From CAYSRJ01 sp964521865 (GTDB lineage Bacteria > Spirochaetota > B62-G9 > DRHN01): a stretch of 64,000 nucleotides of DNA. The DNA is taken from assembly GCA_964521865.1 (NCBI GenBank), contig CAZFTJ010000001.1, positions 248,001 through 312,000 of the forward strand, given 5' to 3'. Positions 35,813 through 43,458 of this stretch are shown in pieces (the stretch's first letter is position 1; the number at the start of each line of letters is the position of its first letter). The position numbers and the translations under genes are program-made. The notes beneath the pieces were generated by a model, which did not search any database, was not told the DNA's origin, and saw nothing but the letters and a program-made list of their open reading frames with translations.

Positions 35813-35914
35813 GGATACAACCGAGGTTAAAACCCCGGCTTAAAAGCCTCTGGTGTGAGGCAGAGAACATGCCTCCTTGCGGCGGCGGTAGAGAGATTAC
35901 GGCAAAAGGTGTCC
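35813..35914 (+). ncRNA. Candidate structured leader RNA
   Basis: The 102 bases before the next gene can fold into a closed multi-branch structure. GGATAC (35813-35818) pairs with GTGTCC (35909-35914). CCGAGG/CCCCGG (35821-35838) forms one arm. GAGGCA/TGCCTC (35857-35875) forms another, which competes with an alternative GCCTC/GAGGC hairpin (35846-35861). The closing stem ends seven bases before the ATG, where it could control translation. No known riboswitch class is recognised. The bases GTGCGTCCGG at 35729-35738 resemble the 5' end of a group II intron, so a degenerate intron piece is the alternative. Confidence 0.3.
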
Positions 35915-35921
35915 TGGTGAA

Positions 35922-36647
35922 ATGTTTTTAATTATCGTGCTCGGTCTCGTATTCCTGGTGGGTGTTTCATTGTTCGTTGCTGTGGTGGGGACGTCGCTTC
36001 TTAAACGACATGCGGTGAGAATTCCGAGTCCTTCCGAAACAGTTCCGCCGGAAACCGATTACGGCGGTCGGTTTGAAGCGGGTTTTCAGGAGCAGGTCGG
36101 GGAGGAAAAGAAGGAGGCGCCCGTTTCATCGGCAATGCCGCCGGTTCCGGGGCCGATCCGTCCCCCTTTTCCGCAAAGAAGGGTACCGTCGGGAGGCGGC
36201 GGCAGATGGATACCGATCACAATACTCATTGTCGTGATTCTCGTTTCGTTTGCCCTGTACGGAACGAGGGGCATGCGGGGCGCCGGAAGGGCGTACCGGC
36301 TGTATTTCTGTGAGGATGTCGATTTCACGAGGCTCAGGCCGATACATAAATCGGATACTTTTACAAGAGGCAACGTGACGCTTTTTCTAAAGGCAAAAGA
36401 GCCGCTCGACATCAAAGAGGCGCGTGTTGTAGTGTACAGGCTCGATACCCGGCAGGTGGAACCGTACGCCTCGAAACAGATCCCCCTGCGGCCCGAGTGG
36501 ACCGCGTTCTCCATGAAGATGCTTTTCGACACTATCGGATCGTACAGTGTGAATGTGTACGGCCCTGAAGAAGTGCTGATGGCCCAGAAGAATATAAAGA
36601 TAGTTCCCGATTCTTTTGCTTACAAACCCGTTCCTGCGGTTCAATAA
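35922..36647 (+). CDS. Membrane-anchored protein of unknown function
   Basis: 241 residues not assigned to a family. A first hydrophobic span covers residues 1-25, a proline-rich, charged linker follows (~26-95), and a second span is at ~96-113 (WIPITILIVVILVSFALYG). The rest (~125-241) looks like a beta-rich extracytoplasmic domain. The preceding gap carries a possible structured leader. It is convergent with the secreted protein at 36807-37526, 159 bases away. The two may share a role in the envelope, but that is only adjacency. Confidence 0.6.
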   Translation: MFLIIVLGLVFLVGVSLFVAVVGTSLLKRHAVRIPSPSETVPPETDYGGRFEAGFQEQVGEEKKEAPVSSAMPPVPGPIRPPFPQRRVPSGGGGRWIPITILIVVILVSFALYGTRGMRGAGRAYRLYFCEDVDFTRLRPIHKSDTFTRGNVTLFLKAKEPLDIKEARVVVYRLDTRQVEPYASKQIPLRPEWTAFSMKMLFDTIGSYSVNVYGPEEVLMAQKNIKIVPDSFAYKPVPAVQ

Positions 36648-36806
36648 CTTCCCGAACAATCGCCTGCAGCATACCGGGCCCTGCGGGTACGCTCGCCTTT
36701 TTTGCCGACGACAGGTAATCCTCACCGCACTGTATATTCGATACAGAATGTGCGACGGCATGGCGATTTTCGGCAGGCCGCTCGTTTTTATGCGTATCTT
36801 CTCGGC

Positions 36807-37526
36807 CTATCTGCCGGGGATGTCGAGGAGTGACATTTCGTAGTCGAATCTGTCGATCATCATGCTTTGCCCGAGGGGGTCTTTAATATATTTGCCGTCA
36901 ACGATGAACTGGTAGGCGTAGAGACCGGGCGGAATATCCACTTCAATTTCCCAGTATCCGCTTTTGTCTTTCTTCATCGGCAGCGAGTAGGGGTTCCAGT
37001 TGTTGAAGTCGCCGATAAGGTTGACCTTTTTTGCAGCACTGTTCTTATAATAAAAAACATAGACGTTCTCTTTCAGACGAACCGGGTTGTAGTCCACAAG
37101 AACTATCGGCTTTTTTACTTCAAAGAAGGAGAGCTTTGTGCCTCTTGCATCGTATACGGTACCGGGACTATTGGGATCGTTCATCCATATGCCGTCGACG
37201 AGGAACCTGTAGCGGTATTTTCCTTCATTCAGGAGAATGCTCCTTTTTCCCGGTTTATTATAGACAAAGAAAAATACGTCGTAATGATTTCGGGTCATTA
37301 AATGGAGGTCCTGCCAGTTATCGAAATCCCCGCTTACTATGACGTATTTCGGGATTTGTTTCTGCGGCTGGTATGTAAATACGATTCCCTGATCGGTGAC
37401 TTTGGGAGGCCCGGCCTGCTTGAGATATGAAACATCCTCGGCATATACCGGGAAGCCGGAGAAAACAAACAGGGAGAGCATAAAAAAAATCGCAGCAGGA
37501 ATGAATATAAGACCGATATTTTTCAT
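36807..37526 (-). CDS. Secreted protein with two glycogen-binding (CBM48/AMPK-like) domains
   Basis: 239 residues with an N-terminal hydrophobic signal sequence (~1-28, ending near PVYAED). Two E-set/CBM48 domains follow. The first (~45-130) has VSGDFDNWQDL and YRYRFLVDGIWMNDP. The second (~145-235) has VNLIGDFNNWNP, GYWEIEVDIPPGLYAYQFIVDGKYIKDP. The repeated GDFxNW and FxVDGxxxxDP text is diagnostic of the glycogen-binding/AMPK-beta fold. Being exported, it more likely binds an envelope glycan or protein than cytosolic glycogen. Such double-domain exported proteins are frequent in spirochaetes, which is one reason for the taxon guess. Confidence 0.85.
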   Translation of the reverse strand: MKNIGLIFIPAAIFFMLSLFVFSGFPVYAEDVSYLKQAGPPKVTDQGIVFTYQPQKQIPKYVIVSGDFDNWQDLHLMTRNHYDVFFFVYNKPGKRSILLNEGKYRYRFLVDGIWMNDPNSPGTVYDARGTKLSFFEVKKPIVLVDYNPVRLKENVYVFYYKNSAAKKVNLIGDFNNWNPYSLPMKKDKSGYWEIEVDIPPGLYAYQFIVDGKYIKDPLGQSMMIDRFDYEMSLLDIPGR

Positions 37527-37650
37527 TTTTTATCGAGACGGAAAAAGACCTTCAATTCTCTTTCATTATCGAATCATTTTCAAACCTTCTTTATGGTTTT
37601 ACTTGTTAAAATTCCGGTTCATCCGCACGTCGGCCGGCTGAACTGAGTGT

Positions 37651-37772
37651 TTGACATGGGCTCCCGTGAGGGGAGATCCCGGGAATGAAGCTCCCATGAA
37701 TAGAGGTCCTGGGAATGAAGCTTCCGGGAATGGGGCTCTCTGGAATGAAGCTCCTCGGAATGAGGCTCCCGG
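37651..37772. repeat. 15-bp tandem repeat, pentapeptide-like
   Basis: About eight tandem units of 15 bases (core GGAATGAAGCTCC), with the GAAT tetramer at an exact 15-base step at 37683, 37698, 37713, 37728, 37743 and 37758. Read on the minus strand in one frame the block gives five-residue repeats such as GASFR, GASFQ, PEASF, like pentapeptide-repeat protein text, but the frame (37599-37865) has no convincing gene context. It sits in a 473-base gap between the CBM48-like gene and ssb, which otherwise holds only a hairpin at 37951-37975. It may be a decayed pentapeptide-repeat segment or a minisatellite. Confidence 0.8.
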
Positions 37773-37950
37773 CCAGTGGCAATCGACCTGTTTTCGATCG
37801 ATGCGTTCACGCACCGTACGTGAATTCCTTGTAAAACCGGACGGCCGCAGCCGAATGCCCTGCACAAAAAACGGGGGTCTATTCAGCCGTAGCGGCCGCT
37901 GACTGTGCCCGCTTCATACACGGGATGGGTAAAAACGGTTCGACCGGTCG

Positions 37951-37975
37951 AAGCAGGCCTTTGCGCGGCCTGCTT
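37951..37975 (-). terminator. Probable terminator of ssb
   Basis: A perfect 9-base inverted repeat AAGCAGGCC/GGCCTGCTT with a 7-base loop stands 25 bases after the ssb stop. There is no long U-tract on either strand, so it may act with other signals. Confidence 0.5.
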
Positions 37976-37999
37976 TTCCCGTTGAAAGCCCTGCCGGCC

Positions 38000-38377
38000 T
38001 CAAAAGAGAGTGTCGTCATCCGATGTATGCGAGCCTTCCCCTTCCTGTTCCTTGAAATCCAGAAACTGCACCTGGCTGCCGATTACGTCGATTTTTGAGT
38101 GGTTGATTCCCGATTCGTCCTGCCAGCGATTGTGCCTGAGCCGTCCGTTTACAATGACGCGCCTGCCCTTGCTGAGATGCTCGTTGCAGAGCTCCGCAAG
38201 CTTCGACCAGGTGGTGACGTCAAAGAAGTTCACCTCCTTCTGCAGCTCTTCATCCTTGTAGTGGTCGTAGTTGCTGGCAATGGAAAATCTGCACAGCGCC
38301 GTGCCGCCTTGAGTGTACCGAATCTCAGGATCGGCAACGAGCCTTCCTTCCAGTACCGCCAGGTTGAAATTTCTCAT
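38000..38377 (-). CDS. ssb: Single-stranded DNA-binding protein
   Basis: An OB-fold SSB of about 125 residues. NLAVLEGRLVADPEIRYT, FSIASNY, FFDVTTWSKLAE and GRRVIVNGRLRHNRW are the standard blocks. The acidic tail ends DDDTLF; the canonical DDDxPF tip has leucine in place of the usual proline, which may affect partner binding. I chose ATG 38377 because AGGAGG precedes it by eight bases; a longer frame from 38449 is not supported. SSB protects replication and repair intermediates. Confidence 0.93.
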   Translation of the reverse strand: MRNFNLAVLEGRLVADPEIRYTQGGTALCRFSIASNYDHYKDEELQKEVNFFDVTTWSKLAELCNEHLSKGRRVIVNGRLRHNRWQDESGINHSKIDVIGSQVQFLDFKEQEGEGSHTSDDDTLF

Positions 38378-38482
38378 GCTAGATGCCTCCTTATCGAAAA
38401 GTGTTCTATTAATATTGAACAACGAAAGGAGGTTTTTTATTTCAAACATTCAATGGTAAGGCTCAGAAGGGTGTTCGATGTA

Positions 38483-38580
38483 GATTTTTCAATCGCAAGC
38501 ATGTTCCAACCTGTGGCTCATAAAGATTCGACGCCTTCATTGCTACGCTATGAAGGTTTTTCAATCGGGAGCATTTTCCA
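38483..38580. repeat. Direct repeat pair around the DUF89 gene end
   Basis: Two 26-base copies, 38483-38508 and 38555-38580, 72 bases apart, matching at 22 of 26 positions (core TTTTTCAATCG). The right copy contains the stop codon of the DUF89 gene at 38561-38563 (translated end ALLENAPD), while the left copy is non-coding. It may be a gene-end duplication or one copy of a dispersed repeat family. Confidence 0.6.
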
Positions 38581-39427
38581 GCAGCGCTATAGCCCCGACA
38601 TCGACGCCGAGATCGCGGGCAATAACCGAGCATTTCGCCTTCAGGAGAAAGAATGTGTGGTAGGGCTCTTCCGAGAGGGTTTCGTAGTTGCCCTGACCTT
38701 TCGCAATGATGACATCGGCGTCTGCAAGCTCTTTTTGGAATTCCGCACTGCACTCGGCAACAATCGTGCCAGGCGCATCGCTCCCATTGTGGATTACACG
38801 GACGATGTCCGTCAAGCCCGCTTCGCGTGCGTCGTGCATGGTTGCATCGTTTAAAATGTGACCGCCCTTTACCGCGAACACGACTTTTTTTTGAAAATCG
38901 GGCATCTCCTCGATGAGTACCCTGTCGAACACGATCTCCCCTGCATTATCCGCGATATAGAGAATCCGAGACGCTTTTTCGACGGCCTGCCTGAAGCCTG
39001 CGAGATGATTGATTCTGAAGGGGGTGTAAAGCGTGTCCTTTATTATTTTATCCATATGGATGACATCGCTGTTTTTACTAACACCGAAGTCGATGTTGTT
39101 CCCCGCGATTGCGAGGCGAACCGCAGTTTCAAAACGGTCCCGAGCATCGGCGACAAGTTTTTTCATTAAAGGATAGTATTCAAGCGCCTTCCTGTTGTAG
39201 AGCGCCTTGAGCTCCTTATAGGGGTCGACATCACCCGCCATTTTTCTCACGATTCTGTGGATCACCACACCAGCATAGGGAGGGGTTTTATCGAATGGAA
39301 GCCGGGCGATCTCTTTGAGAGCGGCTCGAATTATCTTCTCTCTCAATTCAGGGTCTTCGGCCGCCATTTCGGATGCCTCAACAGCTTGACGGGCAAAGCA
39401 CGGAATGCAGCCTGTATATATTTTCAT
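38561..39427 (-). CDS. DUF89 (ARMT1-like) damage-control phosphatase
   Basis: About 288 residues of the DUF89 family, metal-dependent phosphatases proposed to remove damaged or excess phospho-metabolites. It has the N-terminal CIPCFARQAVEAS cysteine pair, NNIDFG, the active-site ILYIADNAGEIVFD, and VIIAKGQGNYETL. The bacterial/archaeal subfamily with the N-terminal cysteines lacks an assigned substrate. I took the ATG at 39427, preceded by AGGAAA. The coding end lies inside a direct repeat. Confidence 0.85.
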   Translation of the reverse strand: MKIYTGCIPCFARQAVEASEMAAEDPELREKIIRAALKEIARLPFDKTPPYAGVVIHRIVRKMAGDVDPYKELKALYNRKALEYYPLMKKLVADARDRFETAVRLAIAGNNIDFGVSKNSDVIHMDKIIKDTLYTPFRINHLAGFRQAVEKASRILYIADNAGEIVFDRVLIEEMPDFQKKVVFAVKGGHILNDATMHDAREAGLTDIVRVIHNGSDAPGTIVAECSAEFQKELADADVIIAKGQGNYETLSEEPYHTFFLLKAKCSVIARDLGVDVGAIALLENAPD

Positions 39428-39631
39428 CGGTATTTTCCTGGTATTTCCCTTCGGATGGTGGCTCAAACATAGCAGGCATCAGTAAATCCGACAAATGAAA
39501 TCGTGTGTATATAGATGTGATAGGCTGATGATGTAAGGAGCATGCTTTGATTTATAGAGATGATAGAAAAAAGAACATGCGAATCCTTACACATATGGCT
39601 TTGGAGCAAAAGTAAAGAATCATAAGTTTAC

Positions 39632-40005
39632 TTATTTATTTAAATGCCTAATTTTATGATTGACAAATTCCAGAAATTCCCTCAACGCTTTAACTGGATC
39701 ATTAGAAATTTCACTTTCAATTACTTTCTCCTCAGAACCATTATGGAAATGTTTTGGAAATGTTTTTACTGTCTCCCATTTCTTATGACTAATGTTATCG
39801 TGTCGATATATGGTGTCATCGAACATTTTTCTTTCCCAATGGAAGCTGTACCTATTTTTGAGCGTAAGGGAAAACCATAATCAATAAAACTTCCTTCTTT
39901 CAGGATAATTCGTAATTGATTAATTTCAGTAAGAATGACAATATCTACAATACTGCTAAATTCAATTTCGGCAATGTCCTTTAATGCCAAAATATCAACT
40001 GTCAA
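39632..40005 (-). pseudogene. DUF6516-like toxin gene, frameshifted
   Basis: The first part (to ~39860) reads MTVDILALKDIAEIEFSSIVDIVILTEINQL and IDYGFPLRS. The continuation is found only in another frame: NRYSFHWERKMFDDTIYRHDN, then KKWETVKTFPKHFHNGSEE and DPVKALREFLEFV. The two join if one A is added to the A-run near 39860. The family name DUF6516 is from memory of its HxxF-KHFHxG pattern. It follows a CopG-like gene with an ATGA overlap, a typical toxin-antitoxin arrangement, but here the second gene is broken or misassembled. Confidence 0.7.
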
Positions 40006-40310
40006 TTTATTCCCTTTAAAAACTTTTCAATTTGTACTTTCTTGAATTCAAGGTGGTCAAGTCTTTGAAAATCTTTCCAGGAATCTTTTTCTTCTAAAAG
40101 TCCTTTTTGATAGAGTTTTTCGAATTCGAGTGTTGAGCTTACATTATATTTACTTTTAATCTCGAATATTTTTAATTTTATTTCTTTCAGTTTCTTATCG
40201 AGAAAGGAACTTAAACTCTCTCTGAGGATTTCATTTTTAGAGATACCAAGAGTTTTTGATAAAGAGTCTATCGTATCATCTTCGATAGAATATTTTGTAT
40301 GCGAATCCAT
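40002..40310 (-). CDS. Antitoxin-like partner of the DUF6516-like gene
   Basis: 102 residues, mostly helical and charged. The early ISKNEILRESLSSFLDKKL segment resembles the N-terminal ribbon-helix-helix/antitoxin helix; the rest (residues ~45-100) is a long charged helix region. I do not recognise it beyond that. ATG 40310 has AGGAGG six bases upstream, so it was preferred to the longer frame. It overlaps the next gene by four bases. This pair is markedly more AT-rich than the housekeeping genes around it, so it was probably acquired. Confidence 0.6.
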   Translation of the reverse strand: MDSHTKYSIEDDTIDSLSKTLGISKNEILRESLSSFLDKKLKEIKLKIFEIKSKYNVSSTLEFEKLYQKGLLEEKDSWKDFQRLDHLEFKKVQIEKFLKGIN

Positions 40311-40514
40311 GATCGCCTCCTCTTGATGATACTCATACATCGAGTATACCCAGTAATATTATAAGAGGAATAATGTGATTTTCAAAGGATTTTACTAACT
40401 TTGGATTTTATAATGAAAGAATACAAAGTAGGGATTAGGTCAATTATTTGCACGTATACAACTGTGGTAGCAAAAAGATTAGGATATACCCGTTACTCGG
40501 TCGGGAAACATTTT

Positions 40515-41729
40515 TCAGCCCTGTACAAGGTTCAATTTCTCGAATACGTCCTTATAAATGGAAAAATATCCGGACTGAGAAAACTCCTTGATCTTGTCTT
40601 CCGGAAGGTTGCCGAGCAGCGTGTCCATGTACTTGAGTACGGTGCTGATGTTTTTCAAAAGATCGGCGTCGATCGCGGCGCTTTCAGCATCCGCACTCAT
40701 GGTTTCGAGCTCTTCCCCCGAGACGCTCACAACTTCTTCGGATTCGGCCGCCCCTTTGGAAAGCGTCTCGAGATCGAAATCTTCGTTGAGTATCTTTTCC
40801 TCCTCCTCATCCAGTGTGATCTCTCCCTCGAAACCCAAATCCTCCGCTCCGCTTTCCGATTCGGCCGTCTCAAACTCCCGGGTCGATTCTTCGGGGATTA
40901 TCACCTCTTCCCCGCCGGGCTCCATCAGCGTTACATCCTCTTCGCCTTCTTCCTTCTCAACCTCTCCCGGCAAGGCTTCTTCGGACGGCAGCTCCTCTTC
41001 GGTTGTCAGCTCGTCAACAGAAAACTCCTCCGGCACAGCCTCTTCCCCGACTTCTTCGAGCGAAATCTCCTCCGGAAAGGCCTCTTCTGAAAAAGCTTCC
41101 TCTTCTATCCCCTCGATTTCTTCACCTTCGGGTATTTCACCCGATTCCATTTCCTGTGAAACTGCCTCCTCTGCGCCGAGCACGGGCGGCTCGACAAGAC
41201 CCCCTTCTCCTTCCAGATCGAGGGAGTCGAGGTCGATATCGGTTTCAACTGAATCAAGGTATGAGTCCAGGTCCACCTCTGCTTCTTCTTCGACACCTGC
41301 TTCGAATTGCACACCTTCGGTATCCGTACCTTCTGCACCCTCCGGAATTTCAGCACCTTCTTCTTCCAGGCCGGGAAATTCGGAAATTTCAGGTTCTTCT
41401 CCAAGCTCACTCTCGAGCTCTTCGGTAAAAGATTCCAGATCGGATTCCTCGAGCTCGATTTTTTCAAGATCTTCGGCCGTCAGCTCGTCGATTTCGCCGG
41501 ATATATCGAATTCCTCCTCCGGAGTTTCTGCAGTCGGCTCTTCTTCGAAAGCAGATGACGCTTCGGTATCGATCTCAGGAGCTTCCACGGGTTGGGTTTC
41601 CTTTTTTTCATCCACTATTTCCGCTTCGGAAAGGATGTCGTCGAGTTCGTCTTTCGACAGGGCGATAGTTTCATCCTCGTCTGTTTGATCGTCAAAGGGT
41701 GAAGACGCTTTTTCCTCGTTATCACTCAT
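40515..41729 (-). CDS. Highly acidic low-complexity protein
   Basis: About 404 residues, extremely rich in Glu and Asp over its first ~340 residues, with repeated EEE/PEE runs. The N-terminus carries SKDELDDILSEAEIVDE. The last ~45 residues change to a structured helical tail reading LLKNISTVLKYMDTLLGNLPEDKIKEF. It could be a scaffold or binding protein with a disordered acidic arm; the ordered tail may be its docking domain. It does not match a family I know. I chose ATG 41729, preceded by GGGG. Serine-rich plus-strand frames over it are shadows. Confidence 0.7.
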   Translation of the reverse strand: MSDNEEKASSPFDDQTDEDETIALSKDELDDILSEAEIVDEKKETQPVEAPEIDTEASSAFEEEPTAETPEEEFDISGEIDELTAEDLEKIELEESDLESFTEELESELGEEPEISEFPGLEEEGAEIPEGAEGTDTEGVQFEAGVEEEAEVDLDSYLDSVETDIDLDSLDLEGEGGLVEPPVLGAEEAVSQEMESGEIPEGEEIEGIEEEAFSEEAFPEEISLEEVGEEAVPEEFSVDELTTEEELPSEEALPGEVEKEEGEEDVTLMEPGGEEVIIPEESTREFETAESESGAEDLGFEGEITLDEEEEKILNEDFDLETLSKGAAESEEVVSVSGEELETMSADAESAAIDADLLKNISTVLKYMDTLLGNLPEDKIKEFSQSGYFSIYKDVFEKLNLVQG

Positions 41730-41839
41730 GTAATTCCCCCGCAAAAAGCTAATTGCTTCTGCCGACTAATCTATATAATCTAATATATAGTATAAAATTG
41801 GAAAATCCAGTAAAATACGTATGCCCGGTTTCTGTATTC

Positions 41840-42226
41840 TTATCTGATAATAACACAATCCCTTAACTTTTCAAGTTTTTTTACACCGATTCCGTTCACC
41901 TCGATGAGATCGTCCACGCGCGTAAAGTCGCCGTATTTATTCCTGTACTCGATGACATGCAGTGCGGTTTCCCTCCCTATGCCCGGAAGGCGCATGAGCT
42001 TGTCGATATCCGCGCTGTTTATGTCTATCTTCTCTGCCGTGATGTTGTCGATGGCGGCAGACGGTGCAGGTGCATCCGTGCCGGTGTATTGCGTTTCGCG
42101 GACGTGCGAGGGCGGGCCGATATTGATATACATTCGATAGAACCGGTACCTGCTGAGAGATAGAAAAAACAGGCCCAGCGCAAGCAGCGCAAAAAAGGCG
42201 TACAAAACGATGCTTTTTCTTCTCAT
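41840..42226 (-). CDS. comEA: ComEA-like helix-hairpin-helix protein
   Basis: 128 residues with an N-terminal membrane anchor (LYAFFALLALGLFFLSLS, residues ~8-25), a short extracytoplasmic linker, and tandem helix-hairpin-helix motifs: INSADIDKLMRLPGIGRETALHVIEYRNKYG and DDLIEVNGIGVKKLEKL. This is the layout of the DNA-uptake receptor ComEA, which binds incoming double-stranded DNA outside the membrane. It diverges from hflX, with comEC next after it, so uptake genes are clustered. A general HhH protein is the alternative. Confidence 0.85.
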   Translation of the reverse strand: MRRKSIVLYAFFALLALGLFFLSLSRYRFYRMYINIGPPSHVRETQYTGTDAPAPSAAIDNITAEKIDINSADIDKLMRLPGIGRETALHVIEYRNKYGDFTRVDDLIEVNGIGVKKLEKLRDCVIIR

Positions 42227-42313
42227 GGCGGTATATCGTACCCTGTTATGTCAGAAATGTCAAAAAAATATTTCTTGCTTTTTAAAACGCATGATTTATT
42301 ATTACAGTAGTAT

Positions 42314-43444
42314 ATGAATAATCAAAGATATGCTATACTTATCGGTGTAAATACAGGCAAAAGAAACAACGAAGATCACGAATTGTCCCTCGACGAGCTC
42401 TCCCTCCTTGCGGAAACCGCCGGGTTTACAACCAGAGCAAAAGTCGTTCAGCATAGAGAAAAGATAGATGCGGCATGGTATGTGGGTGAGGGGAAGGCCC
42501 GGGAAATACGGCATCTTGCACGGGAAAACGGAGCGGATGCGGTTGTTTTCGATTTCGAGCTCTCCCCGGTTCAGCTCAGAAATCTCGAACAGGTGATAAA
42601 ACGCAGGGTCATTACGAGAACCGAAATCATTCTAGAGATATTCGGGAAACGCGCCCGGACAAAAGAGGCCAAACTGCAGGTGGAGCTTGCAACCCTCGTT
42701 TACTCGCTCCCTCGATTGCGGCATATGTGGCCGCATCTGAACAGAATCGAAGGAGGAATCGGCATGCGTGGGCCCGGCGAGAAGCAGCTCGAAATGGACA
42801 GGCGCCGCATATCCATGCGGATCACAAAGATCAAGAGAGACCTCGTGTCGGTCGGCAAACACCGTATGGTCATCCGGAAAAACAGACAGTACAAAAACCG
42901 TGTTGCGCTCGTGGGGTACACCAACGCCGGTAAATCGTCGCTTCTCAATGCGCTCTCGCACTCCAGCCTGTACACCGAAAGCAGGCTCTTTGCAACTCTC
43001 GATCCTGCGACGCGCGAGGTATGGCTTGGAGAAGGGACGAAGGCGCTGGTTACCGATACGGTCGGTTTTATAAAGAGGCTCCCCCATACCCTTATCGCCT
43101 CATTCAGGTCGACGCTCGAAGAGGTGAAGGAGGCGGATATTCTTCTGCATGTCGTGGATATTGCATGTCCAGACGCAGCAGAGAGGATTGAAGCGGTGAA
43201 CGAGGTGCTCTCCCAGATATCGGCTGCATCCATGCCGGTGTTTTACGTGTTCAATAAGGCCGATCTTCTGTCCGGCAGGAATGTCAAGGCCTCGCTCCTC
43301 AGCCGATTCCGTGATAATGCCGTGGTGTCCGCAAAAACGGGTGAGGGGCTGGATTATCTCAAACATACCCTCTGCCTGTTTTTTCAGCAACTGTCACGCG
43401 TTCGGTATGACGTAGCTTTCAGCAGGCAGCAGGTGTACGAGTAG
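42314..43444 (+). CDS. hflX: GTPase HflX
   Basis: A ribosome-associated GTPase of 376 residues. The N-terminal HflX domain has LAETAGF, YVGEGKAREI and the helical GIGMRGPGEKQLEMDRRRI linker. The G domain has the P-loop VGYTNAGKSS (~residue 200), DTVGFIKRLP as G3, and NKAD as G4. HflX splits stalled or heat-damaged ribosomes. The C-terminal extra domain of some HflX is absent. The gene ends 14 bases before comEC and is probably expressed with it, which is an operon arrangement that has no obvious functional link. Confidence 0.92.
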   Translation: MNNQRYAILIGVNTGKRNNEDHELSLDELSLLAETAGFTTRAKVVQHREKIDAAWYVGEGKAREIRHLARENGADAVVFDFELSPVQLRNLEQVIKRRVITRTEIILEIFGKRARTKEAKLQVELATLVYSLPRLRHMWPHLNRIEGGIGMRGPGEKQLEMDRRRISMRITKIKRDLVSVGKHRMVIRKNRQYKNRVALVGYTNAGKSSLLNALSHSSLYTESRLFATLDPATREVWLGEGTKALVTDTVGFIKRLPHTLIASFRSTLEEVKEADILLHVVDIACPDAAERIEAVNEVLSQISAASMPVFYVFNKADLLSGRNVKASLLSRFRDNAVVSAKTGEGLDYLKHTLCLFFQQLSRVRYDVAFSRQQVYE

Positions 43445-43458
43445 CATCAATTCCTCGA

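Noticed and set aside
37651..37772. CRISPR array
   Set aside because: Units are contiguous 15-base repeats with no spacers and no cas genes nearby.
40588..41688. Serine-rich 366-codon plus-strand frame
   Set aside because: Antisense of the acidic protein: Glu codons read as Ser codons on the other strand.
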